Positions 27,633 through 35,343 of a DNA stretch of 64,000 nucleotides are shown one piece after another. The stretch lies in contig NZ_CP017689.1 of NCBI RefSeq assembly GCF_001831495.1, forward strand, positions 3,596,001 to 3,660,000. The letters are read 5' to 3'. The DNA comes from Thalassotalea crassostreae. Lineage in GTDB: Bacteria; Pseudomonadota; Gammaproteobacteria; Enterobacterales; Alteromonadaceae. Position 1 is the stretch's first letter, and every line of letters starts with the position of its first letter. The position numbers were made by a program, and so were the translations under genes. The notes under the pieces are model-generated. The model saw only the letters and a program-made list of their open reading frames with translations, searched no databases and was not told where the DNA came from.

Positions 27633-29416
27633 TGATAAAAATAATAAAAAGAATTAATTTATTACTGGTATCACCTCTAGTATGCGGCGCCATAGTATTT
27701 TCATCGGTGGTAAGTGCAAAAGAACTTCCAGCAGGCGGGCAGATAGTTCCATACAGCCCTGCTCTTACTCAATTGAAGAAAAAGAATGATTTTTCAGATA
27801 TTCAGAAAGTCACATTAAGCAATGACAAATACCTTGATGTTCTAGACATCAACGTGCATAAGCCGTCTCCGAAAATTTGGGGCATACAAGTGCCATTTAA
27901 ATTCGAAAACGCAAAAGTTGAAGTTGGTGACAACATATTGTTCAAGATTGTTGCTCGTTCTGTAAGTTCGAACATTGCAGATGGTAACGTCGGCCAAATG
28001 GATTTATTTTTCAAATATACCCGACGCGGCAAACCTGTAGTGATAAAACGTTTAATGTTGAGTCAAGAATGGCAGACGTTCTATATTCCACAAAACGTAT
28101 ATCGCGGACCTAGCACAACCGATATGCAACTTGCACTGCTACTTGGTGGTTTACCTGAGCAACATATCCAAATTGCTGAATTAGAGCTAGTTAATTACAA
28201 GGATAAGGTAGATGCAGCATCATTGCCGATGACAAAAGTTAAATATTTTGGCAGTGAAGCCGATGCACCATGGCGTGATGAAGCAGAGCTGCAAATTAGC
28301 AAGCACCGTAAAGCTGACTTTATGGTGAAATTAACTGATCAAAACAATCAACCTATTATCGATGCTGTCATTGATGTTGAATTAAGCAAACATGACTATA
28401 ATTTTGGTTGTGGTTTAAACGCCGCGCAGTTATTTAGCGTTAACAAACAGGTATCTGCAGAAGAACAATCTTTGCGTTTAGCGCAAACTGAAAAAATGTG
28501 TAACATGGTCACTATCAACAACTCCTTAAAGTGGCGTCATTACAACGAAGATCGTGTCACTAAGGCGATGGCTTGGTTATTGGAGCGAGATATTAAAGTT
28601 CGTGGTCATGCACTAATTTGGGGTCGTTTTCGAAGTGCACACAAAGACGTTGAAAAGAAAGAAGACTATTACCGAGAGCACCCAGAAGAATTTCAGCAAG
28701 AGTTGATAAAGCACATTAAAGAATTCGCCGCGTTTTATCCTGAACAAATCACTGAATGGGACGTTATTAACGAACCAGCACCAGAAAAGCACTTTGTTGA
28801 CATTCTAGGCAAAGAAGCAACACTGGATTGGTTTAAAGCGGCGAGAGAAGCAAATCCAGAAGCAAGTCTTTGTGCCAACGATTATGCCATTATTTCCCGC
28901 TATGATACCTGGCATCAAGATGCATATTACGATTGGGTTAAATACTTTAATGACAACAAAGCTATCGACCGAGTTTGTGTACAAGGTCATTTCCAAGGGC
29001 CAATGCCAATAAGCGAAATAAAGCAGCGCCTAGACCGTTTTGCTGAATTTGGTTTGCCAATTGTTCTAACTGAATTTGACTTCTTTGAGATCGATGAAGA
29101 ACTAAAAGCGCAATTTACCAAAGATTTGATCACCATGTTTTTTGCTCACCCAAGTACCGATGGATTTATTCATTGGAACTTAAGCGATTTATACGGTGAC
29201 AATGGTGAATTAAACTTAAGTGGACAAGTATACGACAAGTTGATCCATCAAACTTGGCATACCAAAGCGTCATTGAAAACCAATAATAAAGGACAACTTT
29301 CATTTAACGGTTTTAAAGGTAAATATAACCTAAAAATCAAAATGGCTAACGGTAAAACCATTAATCAACTAGTTGAATTAACAGACTCTGATTTAGTAAA
29401 CGTAAAATTAAACTAA
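27632..29416 (+). CDS. GH10 endo-xylanase-type enzyme with N-terminal CBM-like domain
   Basis: A 594-residue exported enzyme. The signal peptide ends near VVSAKE. Residues ~50-190 form a galactose-binding-like beta-sandwich. A short beta-domain follows (KADFMVKLTDQNNQPI), then the GH10 TIM barrel from about residue 250. GHALIWGR, TEWDVINEP (acid/base Glu381) and PIVLTEFDF (nucleophile Glu481) are the family signatures. The C-terminus has a small beta-domain (QLSFNGFKGKYNLKIKMANG). GH10 enzymes cleave beta-1,4- or mixed-linkage xylan internally. Unlike the other GH10 here it has no lipobox. It is coupled to the preceding sulfatase and followed by a hairpin terminator. Confidence 0.93.
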   Translation: MIKIIKRINLLLVSPLVCGAIVFSSVVSAKELPAGGQIVPYSPALTQLKKKNDFSDIQKVTLSNDKYLDVLDINVHKPSPKIWGIQVPFKFENAKVEVGDNILFKIVARSVSSNIADGNVGQMDLFFKYTRRGKPVVIKRLMLSQEWQTFYIPQNVYRGPSTTDMQLALLLGGLPEQHIQIAELELVNYKDKVDAASLPMTKVKYFGSEADAPWRDEAELQISKHRKADFMVKLTDQNNQPIIDAVIDVELSKHDYNFGCGLNAAQLFSVNKQVSAEEQSLRLAQTEKMCNMVTINNSLKWRHYNEDRVTKAMAWLLERDIKVRGHALIWGRFRSAHKDVEKKEDYYREHPEEFQQELIKHIKEFAAFYPEQITEWDVINEPAPEKHFVDILGKEATLDWFKAAREANPEASLCANDYAIISRYDTWHQDAYYDWVKYFNDNKAIDRVCVQGHFQGPMPISEIKQRLDRFAEFGLPIVLTEFDFFEIDEELKAQFTKDLITMFFAHPSTDGFIHWNLSDLYGDNGELNLSGQVYDKLIHQTWHTKASLKTNNKGQLSFNGFKGKYNLKIKMANGKTINQLVELTDSDLVNVKLN

Positions 29417-29455
29417 AATTAAGTAAATTAAAGTAGATTAATTGTTGTGAAAGAG

Positions 29456-29486
29456 GCGAAGTATTATTGTTAATGCTTCGCTTTTT
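29456..29486 (+). terminator. intrinsic terminator after GH10
   Basis: GCGAAGTATT and AATGCTTCGC form a 10-bp stem (one G-U pair) with a 6-base loop, followed by TTTTT. It overlaps the open frame upstream of the next gene, which shows that this frame extension is not coding. Confidence 0.85.
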
Positions 29487-29511
29487 ATTAACTAAAAGTA
29501 AAAGGTTTGAT

Positions 29512-30612
29512 ATGGGCATTAGAACTAACATTATATTCAGCGTGTTTTGGTTACTTATTAGTTGTTTGTTAACGGCTACAAATAGTGTCTACGCTAGTGC
29601 AGCTCCTGGCTCTAAAGACAACACTCAAACTAGCGCAAAGTCCATTAGTTTAGATGATACAAATCTACTGTATCGCGGTCGTGTTACAGACTCAAAAAAA
29701 TTCTCACTGACCGGCTCAGGACTTTCTTTTAGTATCAGCGGCGGCAGTATATGGGCAAGTTTTACTACCAACAACAAAACACAAGCTGCGCTAAATATAG
29801 TGATTGATGGCGATGACAAAACACTAATACTTCGACCTGGCAGTCATCGTTATTTAATCGCCGATGAATTGCCTCAAGGTAGCCATAATATTAATATATT
29901 GAAGCGCAATGAGGCCGGCAAAGGCAGCGTCCAACTGACCAAATTAGAAATTAATAGTTCGCACCATCTAATGCATACTCAGAGACAGCAGCATCGTTTA
30001 TTAGCCATCGGCGACTCAATAACCTGTGGCTATGGTAATGAAGCAACACATAACGATGAAGGTAACACTGTGAGTAACCAAAATGGTTACCAAACTTACT
30101 CTGCGATAGCGGCAAGAGCCTTGCAAAGTGACTTAATGATTGTTTGCTGGTCGGGCAGAGGAATATCGCGAAACAGAAGCTTAAAAAATGATGATGTAGG
30201 ACTACTTCCACAGTTATATCATTACATATTACCCAATGAAGCACAGCAAAATTGGCAGCCTGCTGACTTTGTTGCCGATCATATTCTAATTAATTTAGGT
30301 ACCAACGATAACGCCAATTCAAAGACGAAAGGAAAGTTGAATAAAGACTTATATTTAGACGCCTATCAAAGCTTTATTAATACGCTGCGTAACGATCATC
30401 CAGGTGCACATTTAATCTTTGCCATAGGCCCTATGAATGCGGGAGAAATTTCACATTGGTTGCCTGAACTGGTAGAAAAAAATGAAAATTCAAGCACTCT
30501 TATATTTACGCCATTCAAAGATAACAGCGAGATCGGTGGTCATTATCATCCCCATGTATCCAAGCATATCAAAATGTCGGAACAATTAAGCGAGCACATA
30601 AAAAGCCTTTAA
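29512..30612 (+). CDS. CE2-like acetyl-xylan esterase
   Basis: A 366-residue exported SGNH esterase. The ATG at 29512 is chosen because AAAGG lies 6 bases upstream and the longer frame runs through the preceding terminator. The signal peptide (FSVFWLLISCLLTATNSVYASA) is followed by an N-terminal jelly-roll domain (residues ~45-140, FSLTGSGLSFSISGGS, LILRPGSHRYLI). The SGNH domain carries AIGDSITCGYGN (nucleophile Ser), LGTNDNANS and GGHYHPH. GDSITCGYGN together with the jelly roll is characteristic of carbohydrate esterase family 2, which removes acetyl groups from xylan or glucomannan. No copy of the locus operator was found upstream. Confidence 0.86.
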   Translation: MGIRTNIIFSVFWLLISCLLTATNSVYASAAPGSKDNTQTSAKSISLDDTNLLYRGRVTDSKKFSLTGSGLSFSISGGSIWASFTTNNKTQAALNIVIDGDDKTLILRPGSHRYLIADELPQGSHNINILKRNEAGKGSVQLTKLEINSSHHLMHTQRQQHRLLAIGDSITCGYGNEATHNDEGNTVSNQNGYQTYSAIAARALQSDLMIVCWSGRGISRNRSLKNDDVGLLPQLYHYILPNEAQQNWQPADFVADHILINLGTNDNANSKTKGKLNKDLYLDAYQSFINTLRNDHPGAHLIFAIGPMNAGEISHWLPELVEKNENSSTLIFTPFKDNSEIGGHYHPHVSKHIKMSEQLSEHIKSL

Positions 30613-30626
30613 TTTAATGAATTAAT

Positions 30627-31349
30627 TCATTGTGTCTTATTGGTTTTATTAGCTTTATTAGCTTCGGATAATGACAACAACTGGCTGACAGTGACAAATT
30701 CAAAACCTTGCTTTTGCCACAATGGTAAAAGCTCTTTTAGCGCTTCAACAGTATGCTTTCGCTCGTGCATTAAAATAATGTCACCACTTTCAATACCTGT
30801 CGACAATCGTTTTACAATGGCTTTAATATCAACATGCTTGGCTGCATCTTTGGCCATGATCTTCGCGCTTACTAGCGTCAACTCTTTGGATGTTAGTGTT
30901 TGTTTAATTGACTCATCAACTTTTAAAAATGGCGCTCGAAATAAAGTTGGCTCAATGCCTAGCAGCTTAACCTGCTGTTGAAACTTGTCTATTTCGTCAT
31001 GTTGTTCAATGGCATTTAATTCTAAAAAATTTTTATGTGACCATGAGTGATTTGCAACCTCATGCCCGGCTTCAACAATTTGCAATGTTAGATGCGGACG
31101 ACTCTTTACCTTTTTTCCAACATTAAAAAATGTCGCCTTGGCTTGGTATTTATCGAGTAATACCAACAATGATTCAGTGACATTTTCAATAGGACCGTCA
31201 TCAAACGTTAAAGCGATATACTTTTGCTCACTAGCCTTCACTTTCACGTGACGTAACGCTTCCTGAGCAATTGCTGTAGACGGTAAACTAGCCATTAAGT
31301 AACACATTAGCGCTGAAGCAAAAGCTAGTTTGATTCTATGTGTCTTCAT
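30627..31349 (-). CDS. CE4/NodB polysaccharide deacetylase
   Basis: A 240-residue exported deacetylase. The ATG at 31349 is preferred since it starts the signal peptide (KTHRIKLAFASALMCYLMASLPSTAIAQ) 19 bases after the GH10 stop. The upstream in-frame extension overlaps the GH10 gene. The NodB domain shows motif 1 LTFDDGP, motif 2 NHSWSHKNF (metal-binding His pair), motif 3 FRAPFLK and motif 5 IILMHE. CE4 enzymes deacetylate chitin, peptidoglycan or xylan. As the third gene behind a sulfatase and a GH10, acetyl-xylan is the likely target, but this is inference. Confidence 0.87.
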   Translation of the reverse strand: MKTHRIKLAFASALMCYLMASLPSTAIAQEALRHVKVKASEQKYIALTFDDGPIENVTESLLVLLDKYQAKATFFNVGKKVKSRPHLTLQIVEAGHEVANHSWSHKNFLELNAIEQHDEIDKFQQQVKLLGIEPTLFRAPFLKVDESIKQTLTSKELTLVSAKIMAKDAAKHVDIKAIVKRLSTGIESGDIILMHERKHTVEALKELLPLWQKQGFEFVTVSQLLSLSEANKANKTNKTQ

Positions 31350-31368
31350 GGGGTAATTGTTCCACCGC

Positions 31369-33240
31369 CTAATTTGTATAGTTAGATAGTTGTAGATTAA
31401 TCCCTGAGCTGGCATCAATCCACTCAAACATTATTTCTTCATCAACACCATCTATCGACACCGTCGCTGTATAAGTTCCTTTAAAACCATCAAAGTGTAA
31501 TTCTCCACTGCGGTTGAACCAATCATGTCGCTCAGTATGCCAGTGTTTTTTGACCATATAGAGCCAAGTTTTTCCTCGTAAATTTGGACTACCATCTAAT
31601 TCAACAATATGGCGCTCTTTACCATCTCCCTTATCGAAGAAGGTCCAAACCAGAATATCTGTAACATTTTCTTTGCTGAAATAAACACTCATCACTCTTT
31701 CAGTCATTAACGCCCGTTCATATTCTGTGGCAATGCCTAAATTCTCTGCGCCACCTTTCATCTCAAACTCAGTTGCTGCAATCGGTAAGTTGTATTGGTC
31801 GAAATACTCTAAACGCTTGTACATGGTTTCAGCATCAAGCAGTTCGCCATCAACAAGGGTTCCAAACCTACTTTGAAAGCCAAGCGCCTCTAGAGGACCA
31901 TCATTGTCCAAAATCGATAGCATATCTGACTCAAAGACTTCCATCTTATCGGTAACATCACCCAACGCGTTATCTGAAACGACCCGATTCTCATTGAGGA
32001 ATAAAATGGCATTAGGATTTTTAACATGTTGTTTAGCTAGCTTAAACCAATGCGCCTCTTCTTGATAACCCAAGTTTTCTTGTACATCAAATTTGCCACG
32101 TACCTCATTCGCCACATCCCATTCTTCAACATCCCATTTTGCTGCCCACTCCTTAATAATGGAATCGACATAAGTCTTAAGGTCAGCATTTGATAACTCA
32201 CTCGGTGAACCAGCACTTATACCAAATCGTTGCGCGTCATCGGCACTAATTGTAGACTCCATATTGCCCCAACCAGGCCAAATCAAAGTGTGTCCTCGCA
32301 CCGGAATATTGTAGCTTTTTAACCATGGAATTAAGCGAGCAGTGATTTCTTCGAAACCGCTACGTAGTTTGTATTTCAATCCATTTTGCAGACCGGCTTT
32401 AGTAAAGTTGAAGCCTAAATATGTTTGTCGGTAGAGATCGCTAAAATTACCTTCTGAGCCATCCCACATTTTGGCTTGGACAATACCACCAAATTTAAAT
32501 TGGTGTTGCTGTAGTTCGATATGAACCTTGGCATTTTTGACAATGTCACCATTCTTATCTAATAAGGTTATCTTACCCGCCGTTTTTCGGTGCTGTGCAA
32601 TGCGTTGATTAGCATCTTTGCGCCACTGTTGCTGACCACATTCAACGTCTTCAACGATCGCTTCTATACCTGTAATATTGTTACCCGATAAATCCAACGA
32701 ATTAGTCGCCTCTGCGGTTGTTTTGTCGCACTGTTTTAATTGCTCGCTGCATTGAACGATAACATCAGTAACATGACTTTTATCTATCGTGGTTGTGGCA
32801 TTAATTACGTTACAGTTCAGATTATCTGGTTGCGTAGAGACTGACACAAGGATGTCTTGTTGATCTAAATAGGTTGTTGAGAAACTAAAGTCACCGGCAT
32901 TGTTAATTTCAATTAATTCGTCATCGTTAACGCTTAATTTGAGCGATTGTTGATATAAACCATGTACTTGGCCAGACACTGAATATAACCCATTGTCTGT
33001 TTCTTTTTCGCTGCCGCCTTCGCTTTCACCGGTTCCTTCTCCTTCTCCTTCTCCTTCTCCTTCTCCTTCGGTTTCGGTTTCGGTTTCGGTTTCGGTTTCG
33101 GTTTCGTTAGCATTCTCATCCTGTTCTTGTTCGACTTCTTGTTCTATATCCGGTTTTGAAGAACCTCCGCCACAAGCAAAAAGTGCGTTACACAATAAAA
33201 TGCTAATGATTAATCGGCTCAGTATTCTCATATTTTTCAT
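31369..33240 (-). CDS. GH10 endo-xylanase-type lipoprotein with Glu-rich linker
   Basis: A 623-residue lipoprotein (lipobox LFAC, then GGGSS). Residues ~33-80 form a strongly acidic spacer of ET and EG dipeptide repeats that would hold the enzyme away from the membrane. A beta-domain (SVSGQVHGLYQQSLKLSV) and a linker lead to the GH10 barrel from about residue 225. GHTLIWPGWGN, EWDVANEV (acid/base Glu379) and PIAATEFEM (nucleophile Glu491) mark the active site, and a C-terminal beta-domain (ELHFDGFKGTYTATVSIDG) matches the end of the other GH10. It starts 12 bases after the sulfatase stop, in an operon with the CE4 gene. Confidence 0.93.
   Translation of the reverse strand: MKNMRILSRLIISILLCNALFACGGGSSKPDIEQEVEQEQDENANETETETETETETEGEGEGEGEGEGTGESEGGSEKETDNGLYSVSGQVHGLYQQSLKLSVNDDELIEINNAGDFSFSTTYLDQQDILVSVSTQPDNLNCNVINATTTIDKSHVTDVIVQCSEQLKQCDKTTAEATNSLDLSGNNITGIEAIVEDVECGQQQWRKDANQRIAQHRKTAGKITLLDKNGDIVKNAKVHIELQQHQFKFGGIVQAKMWDGSEGNFSDLYRQTYLGFNFTKAGLQNGLKYKLRSGFEEITARLIPWLKSYNIPVRGHTLIWPGWGNMESTISADDAQRFGISAGSPSELSNADLKTYVDSIIKEWAAKWDVEEWDVANEVRGKFDVQENLGYQEEAHWFKLAKQHVKNPNAILFLNENRVVSDNALGDVTDKMEVFESDMLSILDNDGPLEALGFQSRFGTLVDGELLDAETMYKRLEYFDQYNLPIAATEFEMKGGAENLGIATEYERALMTERVMSVYFSKENVTDILVWTFFDKGDGKERHIVELDGSPNLRGKTWLYMVKKHWHTERHDWFNRSGELHFDGFKGTYTATVSIDGVDEEIMFEWIDASSGINLQLSNYTN
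33033..33106. repeat. hexanucleotide repeats in GH10 linker
   Basis: Tandem 6-base units (CCTTCT, then CGGTTT on the plus strand) encode the EG and ET dipeptide repeats of the GH10 lipoprotein. Copy-number change would alter spacer length without a frameshift. Confidence 0.9.
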
Positions 33241-33252
33241 TCTATTGGCAGC

Positions 33253-35073
33253 CTATTTTTTTATGTTTCTATTCATATATTTCGTCTCTTTGACCAACGT
33301 CAACACTCGAGTGCACGAAGCCATAAACGTTAACCAACAAAACCAAAAAACACTACCACCAGAACTTTTTTCTTCACCTTTAAGCTCTTGCTCGGTTTGT
33401 GTCTCTTCTTCAACTGTCGTTTCTTCTTCGACTGGCGTTTCTTCTTCGACTGGCGTTTCTTCTTCGACTGGCGTTTCTTCTTCGACTGGCGATTCTTCTT
33501 CGACTGGCGATTCTTCTTCGACTGGCGATTCTTCTTCGACTGGCGATTCTTCTTCGACTGGCGATTCTTCTTCGACTGGCGATTCTTCTTCGACTGGCGA
33601 TTCTTCTTCAACGGCGATCTCTTCAATCAAGGGCTCGACATCTTTAGGCTCACCTTGCAATAACTCTAACCCCTGTCCATTGTCGCGTAACAAATTATAA
33701 AGTTGCTGTTGTATTTCTCTATCAACCTCTGCATCAAATATATTGACGGTTTCATCGCTATCATTGTTTAAGTCATATAATTCGGTATAGGCTATTCCGC
33801 TGCCATTAGTGTTCCACCATTCGGTATAGCGATAATTTTGCGTTCGCAATGAATACCCCATAGCAGCATTCCGTCGATATTGGCTAACCGCGCCATTTCG
33901 AACGGTCAGTTTCTCTTGTTTGATAACAGGCAACTGACTCACACCTTGTAAATGTTCATCAATTTCAATATTGGCAATATCTAAAATCGTTGGATAAATA
34001 TCGGTACTTTCAATGAGTGCATTAGTATGGTGTGCAATAGAATCCGGTACATTGATTATCAACGGAATATGATTAGCTTGCTCTAGCACTGTATGCTTAC
34101 CCCACAAGCCATGATCACCTAAATGAAACCCATGATCTCCCCACAAAACAATCACAGTATTGTCTGCAAGATCTAGCTCAGTTAAGGCGGCTATGAGCAG
34201 CCCAACTTGCGCGTCAATAAAACTGGTACTGGCATAATAACCGTGGATCAAATCTCGTTGTTGGTCAGGCGTTATGTTGCCAAATTCGTAATTTTGACCA
34301 ACCGCAGGGTTATAGTTTTTTATCAACTCATTACTATTACTATCGACATAGCTAGCATCACTGTCTGTTGGCAGTTGCTGAAACTCTGCTAAATCAAATT
34401 CGTTAGCGTCGTATAAGTCAAAATATGTTTTGGGTGCAAAGAATGGCAGATGTGGCTTTTTGAAGCCAACGGCTAGGAAAAATGGTTTTTCTTGTTCAGC
34501 AAACTGCTGCAACAAGGCGATTCCTTGGTTTGTAATCTTGCCATCGACAAAGCGATTTTCTTCGGCATCAATGGCTTTAACGGCCAGGTTGTCAGCAGTC
34601 TTTTTATCAACATCGCCAGAAACCTTAATATAGTCAACAGACCAAGATTGGCTGTCATAATTGTCATCAACATTTCGCGGATCAAATATTTTTCCCGCGG
34701 CAGCGGTCACATAACCTTCTGAAATTAGTTTTTGCGGTAGAGTGACAACGTTAACATTCACATTTCGAATGGTATCACTTAAATTTAAGATGCCGTTTGT
34801 TTCTGGTCGCAAACCGGTTAATAGATTCATTCTAGATGGACCGCATACCGGATATTGACTGTAGGCACGTTGAAATACAACACCATTGTCTGCTAGCGCC
34901 TCAATATTGGGGGTTATAGCGTCTGTTCTGCCATAGCTAGCAGTTAGCGGTTTCAAATCATCGATAGCAATAAAAAGAAAGTTAGGTTTATCATTGGCAT
35001 TTGCAATCGACACGGGGTTGACTATCCCTAGTGAAATGACAGCACTACAAACAATGTGTTTTATATGGTTCAA
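33253..35073 (-). CDS. S1 sulfatase with Glu-rich repeat tail and sorting-like C-terminus
   Basis: A 606-residue sulfatase. The signal peptide ends near SIANAND. The metal site is FIAIDDLKPLTASYG, the maturation motif is YPVCGPSR (Cys77), then MNLLTGLRPETNGI. GFKKPHLPFFAPK and WGDHGFHLGDHGLWGKHT place it with the iduronate-2-sulfatase-like group, close to the sulfatase at 19250. After the catalytic domain (to about residue 480) it has an acidic tail of repeated EESPVE and EETPVE units. It ends with SSGGSVFWFCWLTFMASCTR and a basic tail, which resembles a GlyGly-CTERM-type surface sorting signal. It is the first gene of a sulfatase-GH10-CE4 operon. The tail may tether the enzyme at the cell surface. 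Confidence 0.92.
   Translation of the reverse strand: MNHIKHIVCSAVISLGIVNPVSIANANDKPNFLFIAIDDLKPLTASYGRTDAITPNIEALADNGVVFQRAYSQYPVCGPSRMNLLTGLRPETNGILNLSDTIRNVNVNVVTLPQKLISEGYVTAAAGKIFDPRNVDDNYDSQSWSVDYIKVSGDVDKKTADNLAVKAIDAEENRFVDGKITNQGIALLQQFAEQEKPFFLAVGFKKPHLPFFAPKTYFDLYDANEFDLAEFQQLPTDSDASYVDSNSNELIKNYNPAVGQNYEFGNITPDQQRDLIHGYYASTSFIDAQVGLLIAALTELDLADNTVIVLWGDHGFHLGDHGLWGKHTVLEQANHIPLIINVPDSIAHHTNALIESTDIYPTILDIANIEIDEHLQGVSQLPVIKQEKLTVRNGAVSQYRRNAAMGYSLRTQNYRYTEWWNTNGSGIAYTELYDLNNDSDETVNIFDAEVDREIQQQLYNLLRDNGQGLELLQGEPKDVEPLIEEIAVEEESPVEEESPVEEESPVEEESPVEEESPVEEESPVEEESPVEEETPVEEETPVEEETPVEEETTVEEETQTEQELKGEEKSSGGSVFWFCWLTFMASCTRVLTLVKETKYMNRNIKK
33404..33612. repeat. 18-bp tandem repeat in sulfatase tail
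   Basis: Ten near-identical 18-base units (three with GGCGTT, seven with GGCGAT) plus degenerate flanking units encode EESPVE/EETPVE. Open frames on the other strand here are products of the repeat. Confidence 0.92.
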
Positions 35074-35100
35074 ATTTCTAATCTCTAATTAACTTTATTA

Positions 35101-35114
35101 TGAGTTGCAACTCA
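35101..35114. promoter_or_regulatory. 14-bp perfect palindrome at the promoter
   Basis: TGAGTTGCAACTCA overlaps the predicted -10 box and start point of the sulfatase operon at 35073. It is unrelated to the locus operator and may be a second regulatory site. Confidence 0.45.
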
Positions 35115-35151
35115 AAATACAACCACAGGTCAAAATTGACAACGTTATCTA
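35114..35151 (-). promoter_or_regulatory. LacI-type operator with promoter, sulfatase-GH10-CE4 operon
   Basis: TTGACAACGTTATCTA (35136-35151) matches 14 of 16. On the minus strand TTGTCA (35142-35137) is the -35 and TATTTT (35119-35114), 17 bases on, is the -10. Confidence 0.72.
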
Positions 35152-35343
35152 TTTTGTCAGCATACCAGTTTTTACTGATTTGTCCACTTGTAGGCAGTCT
35201 AAAATTCAAGCGATTTTTGCAGAGATGAATTTGCTTCGGCAAAGCCACTCATTTGTCCACAAGCGAATAAAGTTACTATTTTAGTGTTCAACAGATTAAT
35301 TTTTTCTTATGATACAGGTAATCTTTATAAGCCCATTTAAGTT

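Noticed and set aside
29467..29511. N-terminal extension of the CE2-like esterase from a TTG
   Set aside because: It runs through the terminator hairpin of the preceding gene; the ATG at 29512 has a ribosome site and begins a signal peptide.
31350..31427. 26-residue N-terminal extension of the CE4 deacetylase
   Set aside because: It overlaps the end of the GH10 gene and precedes the natural signal peptide start at 31349.
33404..33612. Possible CRISPR-like array
   Set aside because: The units are contiguous 18-base repeats without spacers and translate to a regular peptide repeat inside a coding frame.
32993..33700. Open frames of up to 235 codons on the plus strand, rich in Ser, Thr and Pro
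   Set aside because: They are the reverse reading of the 6-bp and 18-bp tandem repeats in the GH10 and sulfatase genes, which carry clear catalytic motifs and signal peptides.
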